Positions 34,586-44,277 are shown, counted from the stretch's first letter. The stretch is 54,988 nucleotides of DNA from Levilactobacillus zymae DSM 19395 (GCF_001434115.1 NZ_AZDW01000017.1:1-54988), one strand, 5' to 3'. Made by a program: numbers and translations. Notes: generated by a model not told the origin, from the letters alone.

Positions 34586-35030
34586 GAGTTGCTGGGATTA
34601 GGGGGACCGCCGTCGCGTGCGCTGCCAGGGTCAACGCGGCTCCCAGACCGTCGACAAAGTCAAACGGAATCTGGGCCGCCATTAACGCCTGCCGAGCGGC
34701 GCGCAGTTGCCGCGGCAGTTCCACCACGTCGTCCGTACGGCTAACGACTAGTCGCGGTTGGCCCGCGGCCCGTAACGCCGTGATCAGCGTCGGCACCAGC
34801 CGGGCCAGCTCAATGGTCGGGACTAGCGCAATCACTTGGTCCTGCCCCAACATCGCGGCGGTCAAGCCGCCCTCGTCTAAGGGCTGACCCGTTAACGCCA
34901 AAACGTCGGCGGGTAAGGTCACGCGACTGGGTGAATACACGGTCACTGTCACCCGGTCCAGTCGCCGGAGCTGGTCAATTAGGGTGCGGGCCGCGTGGTC
35001 CAGGGCCCCTACTAACAAAATATGGGACAT
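34572..35030 (-). CDS. Short NAD(P)-binding NmrA-like protein
   Basis: A 152-residue Rossmann-like protein starting MSHILLVGALDHAARTLIDQL. The glycine motif is degenerate (GALDHAA instead of GxxGxxG), and length is short compared with about 210-residue NAD(P)H-binding relatives. Pieces such as VLALTGQPLDEGGLTAAMLGQDQVIAL follow the family layout. AAGGAAG precedes the ATG. A MerR-type promoter drives it; MerR-controlled NmrA-like genes are often electrophile or aldehyde responsive. It may be a degenerate or regulatory member rather than an active reductase. Confidence 0.7.
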   Translation of the reverse strand: MSHILLVGALDHAARTLIDQLRRLDRVTVTVYSPSRVTLPADVLALTGQPLDEGGLTAAMLGQDQVIALVPTIELARLVPTLITALRAAGQPRLVVSRTDDVVELPRQLRAARQALMAAQIPFDFVDGLGAALTLAAHATAVPLIPATQKSV

Positions 35031-35103
35031 TGTCTGTCAACTTCCTTTCGGTGTGCGGCAAGTCACTAGTCAGCACTTGCCAGTTATGCACAGCATACGA
35101 CTT

Positions 35104-35134
35104 AGTATACCGGGTTCGAGTCACTCGAAGGCAA
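35104..35134 (-). promoter_or_regulatory. MerR-type promoter with 19-bp spacer
   Basis: On the minus strand TTGCCT (35129-35134), a 19-bp spacer and TATACT (35104-35109). The dyad TTCGAG-TGA-CTCGAA occupies the spacer from the edge of the -35. An over-long spacer with an internal dyad is the hallmark of MerR-activated promoters. No merR gene lies in the window. Confidence 0.65.
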
Positions 35135-35338
35135 CCCCTATTTTTAATCAATTTTTCGGCGAATAACCTGATAATGCTCACGACTTTATAAGGAGCACCT
35201 TATTAAAAGCTCATTTATATTTGTTATGGTTAGAGTGTTCAATTTAAGTTTTTTTCGCAAAACCCTTTCATCGGCTTAGTCACGCGGCTAACTAGTGGTT
35301 CATTCCACACGATTATCAACACTAGGAATTGTCTTTCC

Positions 35339-35367
35339 TTGGTAATCGTTCTTGAGTCGTGTACAAT
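35339..35367 (+). promoter_or_regulatory. opuC operon promoter
   Basis: TTGGTA (35339-35344), a 17-bp spacer and TACAAT (35362-35367), leaving a leader of about 130 bases before opuCA. The 35140-35338 stretch is AT-rich and shows no gene. Confidence 0.65.
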
Positions 35368-35505
35368 AGACCCAGTTAAGTCTGTCAACGAACAATCACA
35401 TACGACCGGTCTCTGGCCCACCGTTTCACGGAAGCCGGTCCACCGATCGTTATTTTTATATCTCCGGCCAATCTGCGGGGATAATTCAATTCAGGAGGTT
35501 AATCA

Positions 35506-36705
35506 ATGCTACTTTCAATGGAACATCTACGTAAGGAATATCCCAACGGTAAAATCGCCGTCGACGACTTCAATCTCGAAGTCGGTAAGGGAGAATTTAT
35601 CTGCTTCATCGGAACTTCCGGCTCGGGAAAGACCACGACCATGCGGATGATTAACCGCATGCTCAACCAAACATCCGGGACCATCAAAATCAACGACCAG
35701 GACATCTCCAAGATGGACCCGGTCAAACTGCGCCGCTCGATCGGTTACGTGATTCAAAACATCGGGCTGATGCCCCACATGACCATCCAGGAAAACATCG
35801 AACTGGTCCCCAAGTTACTGGGCTGGTCGAAGGAAAAACGGGCTAAGCAAGCCCACAAGATGATCGAACTGGCGCAACTCCCCGACGAAATGCTGCAACG
35901 GTACCCCGGCGAACTTTCCGGGGGGCAACAACAACGGATCGGGGTCGTGCGGGCCTTAGCCGCCGACCAGGAAATCATCCTGATGGACGAACCCTTTGGG
36001 GCCTTGGACCCGATCACCCGTGAGTCGTTGCAAGACCTGGTCAAGCATTTACAAGAAGACCTGGGCAAGACCTTCATCTTCGTGACCCACGACATGGACG
36101 AAGCCCTGCACCTGGCGACCCGCGTGGTCATCATGAGTCAGGGGAAGCAGGTCCAAGTCGACACGCCGGAAAACATCTTACGGCACCCGGCCAACGAATT
36201 CGTCACCAACCTGATTGGGGAAGAACGCCTGATCAGAGCCCAACCCAACATCTTAAACATCAACCAGATCATGCGGAAGAACCCCGTGGCCATTTCGCCG
36301 GACAAAACCCTCTCCGATACCATCGACCTGATGCACGAAAAGCGTGTTGATACCCTGCTGGTCACCGACGACCAAGACAAGCTGATCGGCTACATCGATT
36401 TGGACGACGTTAGCCGGAACACCGACACCAACACGCCGGTCAGTCAGTTGATGAACCACCAGGTCTTCTACGTGCAAGACAAAGCCCTAATTGGGGACAC
36501 CGTGCAACGGATCTTGAAGCTGGGTGTGAAGAACGTGCCGGTCGTGGACGACGACCACCGCTTAGTCGGCATCGTCACCCGGACCTCGCTGGTCGACATC
36601 GTCTACGATGCATTGCGGGGTGCCCCGGCGACCGACGAACAACCCGCCTCACCCATCAACGCCGACATTCACGCGGCGGCCACCCGTGAGGGAGGTGACG
36701 CGTAG
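35506..36705 (+). CDS. opuCA: Glycine betaine/carnitine/choline ABC ATPase
   Basis: A 399-residue ATPase: Walker A GTSGSGKT, signature LSGGQQQR, Walker [13 protein letters not shown], switch His in [10 protein letters not shown], and two C-terminal CBS modules (about 250-370) that in OpuA/OpuC systems sense ionic strength or cyclic di-AMP. GGAGG precedes the ATG. First gene of opuCABCD, imports compatible solutes under osmotic stress. Exact substrate (betaine, carnitine, choline) is not distinguished by sequence alone. Confidence 0.93.
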   Translation: MLLSMEHLRKEYPNGKIAVDDFNLEVGKGEFICFIGTSGSGKTTTMRMINRMLNQTSGTIKINDQDISKMDPVKLRRSIGYVIQNIGLMPHMTIQENIELVPKLLGWSKEKRAKQAHKMIELAQLPDEMLQRYPGELSGGQQQRIGVVRALAADQEIILMDEPFGALDPITRESLQDLVKHLQEDLGKTFIFVTHDMDEALHLATRVVIMSQGKQVQVDTPENILRHPANEFVTNLIGEERLIRAQPNILNINQIMRKNPVAISPDKTLSDTIDLMHEKRVDTLLVTDDQDKLIGYIDLDDVSRNTDTNTPVSQLMNHQVFYVQDKALIGDTVQRILKLGVKNVPVVDDDHRLVGIVTRTSLVDIVYDALRGAPATDEQPASPINADIHAAATREGGDA

Positions 36706-36707
36706 TC

Positions 36708-37334
36708 ATGATGCATTTCTTAGCGACCTACGGCACCCAACTGATTGCCAAGACCGGCCAACACCTCTACATTTCGGCGTTTGCCCTGGCCCTTGGTGTC
36801 ATCGTGGCCGTGCCCCTCGGGATTTTACTGACGCGGATGAAACGCGGCGCCAACCTGGTGATCACCTTAGCTGGCGTGCTGCAGACCATCCCCGCCATGG
36901 CGTTGCTGGCCATGATGATCCCCATCTTCGGGATTGGTTCGACGCCCGCCATCGTGGCGTTGTTCATCTACTCGCTGTTACCCATTTTACGGAATACTTA
37001 CTTAGGCATGCAGGGCGTGTCCCCGACCGTCCGCGATGCCGCTAAGGGGATGGGGATGACCTGGTGGCAATCCATGCTGCGGGCCGAAATTCCCCTGGCC
37101 GCCCCGGTCATCATGTCCGGGATCCGGCTGTCGGCGACCTACGTGATTGCTTGGGCCACCCTGGCCTCATATATCGGGGCCGGTGGGTTAGGTGACTTTA
37201 TCTTTAACGGGTTGAACCTGTACCGTTCCGACCTGATTCTCGGCGGCTCGATTCCGGTCATTTTATTGGCCCTCTTGGTCGACTACCTGTTAGGTAAAGT
37301 CGAATTCGCCGTCACCCCCAAGCAATTTAAATAG
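36708..37334 (+). CDS. opuCB: OpuC permease subunit
   Basis: A 208-residue BPD-type permease with about five helices and the EAA-like loop [22 protein letters not shown] that docks on the ATPase. GGAGGTGA lies nine bases before the ATG, overlapping the end of opuCA. Half of a heterodimeric channel with opuCD. Confidence 0.92.
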   Translation: MMHFLATYGTQLIAKTGQHLYISAFALALGVIVAVPLGILLTRMKRGANLVITLAGVLQTIPAMALLAMMIPIFGIGSTPAIVALFIYSLLPILRNTYLGMQGVSPTVRDAAKGMGMTWWQSMLRAEIPLAAPVIMSGIRLSATYVIAWATLASYIGAGGLGDFIFNGLNLYRSDLILGGSIPVILLALLVDYLLGKVEFAVTPKQFK

Positions 37335-37347
37335 GAGGCCTGTCTTT

Positions 37348-38277
37348 ATGCAAAAACGTTTACGTCAATGGCTGGCCGGACTCCTGGTCGTCATTTTACT
37401 CTTACCACTAGGTGGCTGTGCGCTGCCCGGCTTAGGCGGTTCCGGGAAAAATACGGTTCGCATCGCCGCGCAAAACACCACCGAACAGCAAATCATGGCC
37501 TACGTGATTCAGGGCATGATCGAACATTACACCAATTTAAACACATCCATCATCAACAACTTAGGGTCCGGGAACGTTAGTTTTAACGCCCTAAAGAACG
37601 GTAACGCCGACATTTCCTCGATTCGATTCTACGGAACCGATTTAACCACCATCCTGAACGAAAAGTTCGAACGGGACCCACAAAAGGTGGTCGGCACGGT
37701 CACCAAGGATTTCCAGGACCGCTACCACATGACCTATTTCAAGACTTACGGGTTCGCCGACACCTACGCGTGGATGGTCAAGCCCGCCTACGCCAAGAAG
37801 TACCACTTAAAGACCGTCAGTGATCTGCAAAAGTTGGCGCCGAAGATGACGGTCGGGATCGACCAAATCTGGCAGAACCGTCAGGGGGACGGGTACCCGG
37901 CCTTCCAGAAGACTTACGGTTACAGCTTCGGGACAGTCAAACCCATGCAGACCGGACTACTCTACGATGCGTTAGCCGCCAACAAGATGGACGCCATTCT
38001 GGGCTACTCCACCGACGGCCGGGTCGCCAGCTACCACCTGAAACTGCTTAAGGACGACCGGAACTTCTTCCCGCCGTACAACGCCAGTGCCGTCACCACT
38101 AACAAGATTCTGAAGCAACACCCCGAATTACGGGGCGTCTTGAACCGGTTGGTCGGCAAGATTTCGTTAAAGACCATGCAGACGTTGAATTACCAGGTCG
38201 ACGACGAACTCCAAGAACCACAAACCGTTGCTAAGCAATTCCTAAAGGATCACCACTACTTCGAAGGGGGGCAATAA
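37348..38277 (+). CDS. opuCC: OpuC substrate-binding lipoprotein
   Basis: A 309-residue lipoprotein: signal peptide with lipobox LGGC (Cys24), then an OpuAC/ProX-type fold (TVRIAAQNTTEQQIMAYVI, NNLGSGNVSFNAL, TDGRVASYHLKLLKDD). It captures the compatible solute outside the membrane. GGAGG precedes the ATG. Confidence 0.92.
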   Translation: MQKRLRQWLAGLLVVILLLPLGGCALPGLGGSGKNTVRIAAQNTTEQQIMAYVIQGMIEHYTNLNTSIINNLGSGNVSFNALKNGNADISSIRFYGTDLTTILNEKFERDPQKVVGTVTKDFQDRYHMTYFKTYGFADTYAWMVKPAYAKKYHLKTVSDLQKLAPKMTVGIDQIWQNRQGDGYPAFQKTYGYSFGTVKPMQTGLLYDALAANKMDAILGYSTDGRVASYHLKLLKDDRNFFPPYNASAVTTNKILKQHPELRGVLNRLVGKISLKTMQTLNYQVDDELQEPQTVAKQFLKDHHYFEGGQ

Positions 38278-38278
38278 G

Positions 38279-38941
38279 ATGAAAGACATGGGACTTTGGA
38301 GTCAACTGATTTACTACTTCACCCATAACGGCATGTACGTGCTCAGTCAATTTAACCAAACCTTTCTGGTCTCCATCTACGGCGTGCTCTTCGGGGCCAT
38401 CGTGGGGATTCCAATTGGGATCTGGGTCTCCCAGCACCGGCGGCTCTCCCCGGTCATCATCGGGATCGCCAACGTCATTCAAACCATCCCGTCACTGGCC
38501 ATGCTATCAATTCTGATGCTGGGTCTTGGGTTGGGACAAAATACCGTGATTGCCACGGTCTTCCTCTACTCGCTGTTACCCATCATCAAAAACACCTACA
38601 CCGGAATGCTCAGCGTCGACGCCGACGTGCTTGACGCCGGTAAGGGCATGGGGATGACCCGCCTGCAAATCATGACCACGATTCGGATTCCGTTATCGTT
38701 ATCCGTGATCATCGCCGGGATTCGCAACGCCCTGGTTCTGGGGATTGGAATCACCGTGATTGGCTCGTTCATCGGGTCCGGCGGTCTGGGGGACATCATC
38801 GTCCGCGGGACCAACGCCACGAACGGGGGCGCCATTATCCTCGCCGGCGCCTTACCCACTGCGCTGATGGCCATCATCACCGACGTGGTGTTGTCCTTCG
38901 TTGAAAAGCGTTTAACGCCGAAAACGTCTTCGGAAGCTTAA
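38279..38941 (+). CDS. opuCD: OpuC permease subunit
   Basis: A 220-residue permease homologous to opuCB with the coupling loop DAGKGMGMTRLQIMTTIRIPLS and GSGGLGDIIVRG. Start is two bases after the opuCC stop, with a G-rich ribosome binding site inside opuCC. Last gene of the operon. Confidence 0.92.
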   Translation: MKDMGLWSQLIYYFTHNGMYVLSQFNQTFLVSIYGVLFGAIVGIPIGIWVSQHRRLSPVIIGIANVIQTIPSLAMLSILMLGLGLGQNTVIATVFLYSLLPIIKNTYTGMLSVDADVLDAGKGMGMTRLQIMTTIRIPLSLSVIIAGIRNALVLGIGITVIGSFIGSGGLGDIIVRGTNATNGGAIILAGALPTALMAIITDVVLSFVEKRLTPKTSSEA

Positions 38942-38946
38942 AGTTG

Positions 38947-38979
38947 ACGCGTCGCCGCTAGTTGGGCGACGCGTTTTTC
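38947..38979 (+). terminator. opuC operon terminator
   Basis: Ten-bp stem ACGCGTCGCC/GGCGACGCGT, eight-base loop, then TTTTT. Confidence 0.92.
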
Positions 38980-39075
38980 TATGGCCTAAATTTGTAAGGC
39001 CCGGCGCTAGGCGTTTAGCGACCGGACTTGCTATACTTAACTTATATCTGAACTTGCCTAAAGGAGGCCGTGGCC

Positions 39076-40404
39076 GTGGAACGCCTCAAACAAGCGGGCA
39101 TCGATTTTTCGGTGGGGACCCTGAACTTTTTAGCCAACACCGGTGTCATGTTGCCCTACATCCTGATTTTATTTCAGTACCAAAAAACACAAAGTGCCAC
39201 CTACCTGGTCGCCCTAGTGACCGTCTACATCTCGCGGGCCGCCAGTATCTTCTATACCAAACGCTTCAACTTCCGCTCCAGTACCTACCTGATCCTCACG
39301 CTGGTCCTCGGCGCCCTGGGCAGTCTGCCCTTTGCGCTGACCCAGTCGGTAGGTTGGCTGATTGTCGGGAGTCTGTTGTGGGGGTACAGCGCCGCCACCA
39401 TCTGGCCGTACTTTCTGACCGTTAAGCTCCACCTGACCCATACCACTCCGTTCAAGATGAAACGCGTGTATTGGTTGGTCTTCTTGGGGCTGATCATCCT
39501 GTTGGAACTGGACTTCGTGCTCAAACTCAGCTTCTCGCTGACCTTCGCGCTGTTAGCGCTCCTCAACCTGGCCGCCTTACCGGGCGGACTCCTGCTAAAC
39601 GAGTTCACCCACGACTTCTACCGCGGGCAACCGAACCAACGCCACGGGCTCAAGCAGTTCTGGCGTTGGTGGCTCTCGGTGGTCTTCTTCGCCGCCATTG
39701 CGGTGTTGACCACGTTACGCAAGTCCAACCTGGCATTACCCGCCTGGTTGACTCTGGTCATCATCCTGGTTGCCCTGGTCATCGCGCTGATCGAACTCTA
39801 CGCCGACCGCCGCAAACTCCGTGAATTCAAGCTCCGCTTATTGAACCGCGGCTTTCTTCTCAGTTTCGTGTTGCTTTTCAGTAGTTTCATGGCCTACTTC
39901 TACTGGGGAAAGCTGGGGATGTACCTGATCTTCGTGGTTTACCTGATTGGCTTTGAAGGCGGGGCCGGCATCATCAACGCGTTGGCCCACCACGACCCCA
40001 CCCGCAAGCAACGCCTCAGTGGGGCCCTGTTGGTTTTGGGGCACCTGCTGGTCCTGATTCCTTGGAAGTACCCGTACCTGCTCGGCTTGCTCCTGATGGC
40101 GCTGTACATCGGCTACGACAATCCCACTATCAACCGGGACATGTACGAATCTCAGGTGGTCGATAACGATACGGCCATGATCGACAAATACCGGTTCTCA
40201 ACCGCCGGCGGGCTGATCTGTCAACTCTGCTTGTTCGGCCTGCTGGCGCTGGTCGGCTGGCTGGGTCAGCTTCCCATCTTAGACTTCTTCAAGCCGACGG
40301 ACGCCACCAACTGGTTCCTCTACACCTGGGCCGTTAACTGGCCCCTGGTCTTGACGTCGTTGGCGCTTTCTCTGGCCAACCTGCGTTCGCACCGCGCTGT
40401 ATGA
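39076..40404 (+). CDS. MFS-like 12-helix membrane protein
   Basis: A 442-residue polytopic protein with a short basic segment between helices 2 and 3 (RAASIFYTKRFNFRSS) and a central cytoplasmic loop (about 180-195), the overall layout of an MFS transporter. No motif gives a substrate. The GTG at 39076 is preferred because AAGGAGG sits eight bases upstream; the GTG six bases earlier is too close. Monocistronic, followed by a strong bidirectional terminator. Confidence 0.7.
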   Translation: MERLKQAGIDFSVGTLNFLANTGVMLPYILILFQYQKTQSATYLVALVTVYISRAASIFYTKRFNFRSSTYLILTLVLGALGSLPFALTQSVGWLIVGSLLWGYSAATIWPYFLTVKLHLTHTTPFKMKRVYWLVFLGLIILLELDFVLKLSFSLTFALLALLNLAALPGGLLLNEFTHDFYRGQPNQRHGLKQFWRWWLSVVFFAAIAVLTTLRKSNLALPAWLTLVIILVALVIALIELYADRRKLREFKLRLLNRGFLLSFVLLFSSFMAYFYWGKLGMYLIFVVYLIGFEGGAGIINALAHHDPTRKQRLSGALLVLGHLLVLIPWKYPYLLGLLLMALYIGYDNPTINRDMYESQVVDNDTAMIDKYRFSTAGGLICQLCLFGLLALVGWLGQLPILDFFKPTDATNWFLYTWAVNWPLVLTSLALSLANLRSHRAV

Positions 40405-40412
40405 TTGGACGC

Positions 40413-40458
40413 AAAAGCGTTCCGCCCCCGACTCACCGGTCGTTGGCGGAACGCTTTT
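40413..40458. terminator. Bidirectional terminator
   Basis: A 14-bp stem (AAAAGCGTTCCGCC with GGCGGAACGCTTTT) with a T-run, between convergent genes ending at 40404 and 40483. Confidence 0.9.
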
Positions 40459-40482
40459 TAACTTCGATTTAACGGTTCAGGC

Positions 40483-42225
40483 TTAGCCCCGAACGAGTTC
40501 TAAACTGTGGGCGTGGTACTTGACGTGCCAGCCTTGTGGCAAGCCCTTCACGTGGGCGAACTTCCCTTTGACGCTGCCAAACTTCAAGAGAACTTGGTGG
40601 GACTTCAAGCTCTTGGCGTTAGTGATGGTCAGGGTCCCGGCTAACTTCGCTTGGCCGCGAATCTTCATGGCCGTGGCCTTCGTGACCGTCAAAGCCAGCG
40701 TCCCGCGCTTACTTTGTTGGTAACCCTTTTGCAACTTGGCCGCCGTATTGGTGGTCAGCGTGCCGCCCTTCACAGCAACATTCCCTTGACCCGCCGCGTT
40801 CGTGGCGTTCAGGTCTAATTGACCGTTCGTGACTTGAATTCCACCCTTAAAGGTGTTGTTCCCGTTCAAGGTCAGATCACCGGAACCTTGCTTGACCAGT
40901 TGGCCCGTGCCGCCGATGTTGTTGCGCCAAGTATCGTGCGCGTTGAAGCTCCCCTTGGTTGCATCCATGTTGACCTTGGTGGTGTCCCAAAGTTGGCCGT
41001 AACCGTTGGCCGCGGAGAAGAGGTCGAGGCGACCCCAGCCTTCCGCGTCATCCAACAGGTGGTAACCGGAAGGCAAGCCCGTGGTTGCCAGGACGGCCCG
41101 CCGTTGGTTCGCACTCAGGTAAGGTAACCGGGTCGCCAAGAGGACTTCGGCGCCCTTAGGAACGCGCATAGCTTGGTTCGAGTCGCCATCTTGTGGCAAG
41201 CCGTAAGTCATCCGGTAACGGTAGTTCTTTTGGTTTTCTTGGTAGTTGCTGTAGTCGTCTTGCGCGTTAACCAACGGACTACTTTGTAATAAGTTAGAGT
41301 GGGCTTCTTGGTACGCCTTCTTCATGATGTCGCGGTTGGCTGGGTCGTTCAAGACGCTGGCCGTCACCGCCGTCCCGAACATCCGACCACCCATCACGGC
41401 TAGTGGTGAGTGCCGACCGGCTAAGATTCGATCATAACCCATTTCGGAAGAGCGCGTGACCAGTTCTTGGAACCGTTCTGGGAAGGCGTAAGCTAACATT
41501 TCCCCGGTCTCAAATCCGGCCGTGGTGTGGCCACTTGGGAAGTCAAAGTCGCCGTCCTTCGGGGAAGCCGCCATCACGTTGACCAAGTAAGGGTTAGGTA
41601 GAACGTCCTTGCTCAGCTTGTAAGGCCGCTTGTACTTGAAGGTGTTCTTCGGTACCCCGGTACTCCCGTAAGAGCCCCGTGTCAGTTCGACTAACTTGAC
41701 CATGTCACCGAGCTTGGAGTTTGGATCCGCCCACTTGACCTTCGAATAAGGGGTCGTGGCGGGTTGGGGTTCCGTCGGGACGGTCGTGTAATCGGTCTGC
41801 GCGTTGGCATTCTTAATAAACGCCTTGGCGTAGGGGCCTAAGCCGGAAATCAAGCTGTAAGACAAGGAACGCCGGTCCGTTAAGAAAGACCGGGTGACCT
41901 CGGCGCTCGTGCGGTTCTGGGTGATCTTCGCCGCAATCGCCGTGTTCTGATTCAAAAAGGCTGGATCCAATTGACCCTTAACGGGTGACCAGTACTTCGA
42001 GAAGTTGTTCAGTAACCCGTAGGCTGGATTCGTGCTGGGGGTCGTGTTCTGCTTAGTGTTGGCCTTATAGTTGTCCACGTAGAACCCGTAGCTGGCCTCG
42101 TGGGGGGCAATTAATTGGTCGACCGGACTGATTGTCTTGGCCTGAGCCACCGGGGTCATCATCGGCAACAACACCAGCATCGTGGCCAGGGCCGCACCGA
42201 ACCGTTGTTTCTTACGCATCATCAT
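40483..42225 (-). CDS. Secreted PAP2 acid phosphatase with beta-repeat tail
   Basis: A 580-residue exported protein. Signal peptide 1-29 (AQA), then a PAP2/class A acid phosphatase domain: K-x6-RP at Lys193-Pro201, PSGH at 230-233, and R266-x5-H272. The usual Asp three residues after the last His appears to be Ala276 (RHSPLAV), which might alter activity. Residues of about 430-580 hold an autotransporter-type beta-strand repeat (GTGQLVKQGSGDLTLNGNNT, GGIQVTNGQLDLN), rare in Gram-positive proteins, with no sortase or LysM anchor. GGGAGG precedes the ATG. Probably releases phosphate outside the cell. Confidence 0.87.
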   Translation of the reverse strand: MMMRKKQRFGAALATMLVLLPMMTPVAQAKTISPVDQLIAPHEASYGFYVDNYKANTKQNTTPSTNPAYGLLNNFSKYWSPVKGQLDPAFLNQNTAIAAKITQNRTSAEVTRSFLTDRRSLSYSLISGLGPYAKAFIKNANAQTDYTTVPTEPQPATTPYSKVKWADPNSKLGDMVKLVELTRGSYGSTGVPKNTFKYKRPYKLSKDVLPNPYLVNVMAASPKDGDFDFPSGHTTAGFETGEMLAYAFPERFQELVTRSSEMGYDRILAGRHSPLAVMGGRMFGTAVTASVLNDPANRDIMKKAYQEAHSNLLQSSPLVNAQDDYSNYQENQKNYRYRMTYGLPQDGDSNQAMRVPKGAEVLLATRLPYLSANQRRAVLATTGLPSGYHLLDDAEGWGRLDLFSAANGYGQLWDTTKVNMDATKGSFNAHDTWRNNIGGTGQLVKQGSGDLTLNGNNTFKGGIQVTNGQLDLNATNAAGQGNVAVKGGTLTTNTAAKLQKGYQQSKRGTLALTVTKATAMKIRGQAKLAGTLTITNAKSLKSHQVLLKFGSVKGKFAHVKGLPQGWHVKYHAHSLELVRG

Positions 42226-42386
42226 AGTATCAAATTCCTCCCTACTCCGTTTGGTTATCGCGCTAACCTGAAACTAGTGTACCCGCTTTGCCCACTGATT
42301 TGGGCCGCTTTACGGAGTCTGTACAGGACCTCAACCAAATCTTTACGTCCCCACAATCATTTTGATATTACACGGTTGTGATGCAC

Positions 42387-42420
42387 AAAAAAGAGTCTGG
42401 GACAAAAATCCCAGGCTCTT
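42387..42420 (-). terminator. Terminator for the 42568-44100 gene
   Basis: On the minus strand AAGAGCCTGGGA pairs with TCCCAGACTCTT (one G-T wobble on this strand) followed by TTTT. It lies beyond repeat B, so the gene has a long structured 3' untranslated region. The 42226-42386 stretch before it holds the PAP2 gene upstream region and no gene. Confidence 0.85.
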
Positions 42421-42456
42421 GGTCGTCTCCGAATATTTGGTGTCGAAACGTGCGCC

Positions 42457-42553
42457 AAAAGGCAGCTGGTTCCGCTTAACCCCGTAAGGCAGACAATCCA
42501 GGCCCAGGATTATCCGCCTTACGATGTTAATGCTCGCCAGCTAACCGCCTTTT
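42457..42553 (-). repeat. Structured hairpin repeat B
   Basis: Outer stem: AAAAGGCAGCTGG (42457-42469) with CCAGCTAACCGCCTTTT (42537-42553), 13 pairs with a four-base bulge. Inner hairpin: 42484-42499 with 42507-42522, 16 positions; the two imperfect pairs are G-T wobbles only on the minus strand, so the RNA is probably the 3' untranslated region of the minus-strand gene. Pieces of it recur around 7204-7234 and 7492-7526. Confidence 0.6.
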
Positions 42554-42567
42554 GTCCCACTCTTCCC

Positions 42568-44100
42568 TTAGTCTTCTTCTAATAGTTGCTGGAGTAACCG
42601 TTGCGTCTGGGCCCCGCGGCGGTGTTGGCGGTCCCGTTGTCGTAAATAATACTGTTCCAACGCCGACAACGTCACGGCTTCCTCAGCGGCCGGTAACGCG
42701 TAATCCCGGTGAAAGGTCGCTTCGACGGTCGTCCAATCCATGGTTTGTTGCCCCAACCGCCGTAATTGCCCGGGTGTCACGTGCGCCTTCTTGGCGGGCA
42801 CCCAGCGGTCCGCCGGTTGCCGTTGCAGGCGGACCCGAAAGGCGCGTTGCAACGGTTCTGGCCAGCTAGCAGGCACCTCCACTGGTCGCGTGACGGTTGC
42901 TTTGAAGCGGGCCAGGTCACGATACACGGCCGCGGGCACCTGGCGTCCTTCCCAAGACTGGCGCAGTGCCATTAATTGAGCATCCCGTTGGGCCGGCGTC
43001 AATTCGCTCCCCAACGCCGCATTGAACACGTCATCGTCCCAATCGCGTTGCCGTTGGGCGGCCAAAGCGCGGGTCCGGCGATCCAGATCCGCCACCAACT
43101 CACGGGGCACGATTTGAAGGCGTTGCGCGTGGATGCGCCCCTGATGCGCGAATTCGGTCGCCATCACACCTAGCTGATAGGTGTTGACTAGGCGTTTGAC
43201 CGCCGGTGGTACGGTAATTTTCGCCAGTTGGGCCTTGAACTCGGCCAGGGCTAACCGGTCAACCATTAACGCCGTCACCTGCGCCAACCAATCCTGATAA
43301 GCAGCGGATTGGTACACCTGCGTCTGGGCGCTATCCTTGGCCTGATTAGCCGCCTGCCAAGCCCGCTGTTGCGCCCGTTGTGCATCCCGTTGGGCGTTGG
43401 CGGCCTGGGCTTGCTGCCGGGCGACGGCTTGTTGTTGGGCGGTCCGGTCGATGGCCTGTAAGCGCGCGTAGTCCCGAAGATTCGGGGCTAATTGCGTCTC
43501 TGGTAAGACCGTCGTTCGCCGTTTCAGGTATCCCGTGACGGTCGCCTGCGTCCCCCGGCGAACCCGCGTCTGCGCCGGTCGGTGTTGGGCCGGCAGATGC
43601 GGTAAGGCGTCTTTGGTCCACAGGATGTCCGGCACCTGCGGATACTTTGCCGTTAGGGTGTCATACTGGGCCACCGCGTGAAAATTGTCCTCGGTGGTGA
43701 TGGTCATCAGGTACTGCATCTCGTCACTCATGAACTTCTTGACGCACTCGGACCCCACCACGATCTCCCGGCCATTCAGGCGCAGGACCACGTGATACTC
43801 GTAGCGCACCGGCAAATGACACAACGCACAATGGCGCCAATCGCGGCGTTGTGCGCTGGCGTTCACTTTATACGGTAATCGCGCCAGGAGCTTCCAGGCC
43901 GCACTACCGGCCACCAACCAGTCCACCCGGTTGGCCGCTAAGTCGGCCTTGGCACTCCGCGTCAAAAAGTCGCTGGTGGTCTTGACCGTTGGGTGCTCCC
44001 GGAGTTGCGGCATCAACCGCGTCAGCGCCGGAATCGGCAAGGCGGGATAACTTAATTGTAGAAACCGGTTTTCGGCCGGCGTTAAAATCGTGGCGGTCAT
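42568..44100 (-). CDS. Uncharacterised protein with Cys-cluster and coiled coil
   Basis: A 510-residue soluble protein. Near residues 90-125 it has CALCHLPVRYEYHVVLRLNGREIVVGSEC broken by short spacing, i.e. C-x2-C and a later Cys after a G-x-E turn, possibly a zinc ribbon. A central Gln/Ala/Arg-rich segment (about 220-270) predicts a coiled coil, and the C-terminus is Arg/Gln/Leu rich. The ATG at 44100 follows GAGGA at nine bases; the longer frame has no ribosome binding site. I do not recognise a function. Codon use is similar to neighbours. Confidence 0.75.
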   Translation of the reverse strand: MTATILTPAENRFLQLSYPALPIPALTRLMPQLREHPTVKTTSDFLTRSAKADLAANRVDWLVAGSAAWKLLARLPYKVNASAQRRDWRHCALCHLPVRYEYHVVLRLNGREIVVGSECVKKFMSDEMQYLMTITTEDNFHAVAQYDTLTAKYPQVPDILWTKDALPHLPAQHRPAQTRVRRGTQATVTGYLKRRTTVLPETQLAPNLRDYARLQAIDRTAQQQAVARQQAQAANAQRDAQRAQQRAWQAANQAKDSAQTQVYQSAAYQDWLAQVTALMVDRLALAEFKAQLAKITVPPAVKRLVNTYQLGVMATEFAHQGRIHAQRLQIVPRELVADLDRRTRALAAQRQRDWDDDVFNAALGSELTPAQRDAQLMALRQSWEGRQVPAAVYRDLARFKATVTRPVEVPASWPEPLQRAFRVRLQRQPADRWVPAKKAHVTPGQLRRLGQQTMDWTTVEATFHRDYALPAAEEAVTLSALEQYYLRQRDRQHRRGAQTQRLLQQLLEED

Positions 44101-44277
44101 CCGGTCACGTCCTCTCATTGCAGAATGTTCTAAGCATAGCATAATTTAACCACAAAAAGAACATACGTTTCCTATCATTTTAAAGTGATGGTTACACAAA
44201 GTTATTGCATTCAGCCGACCGGACCCGTAAACTATAAACTGTTTAATAGTCAGAATCATTGAGGAGGAGACTTAAAC

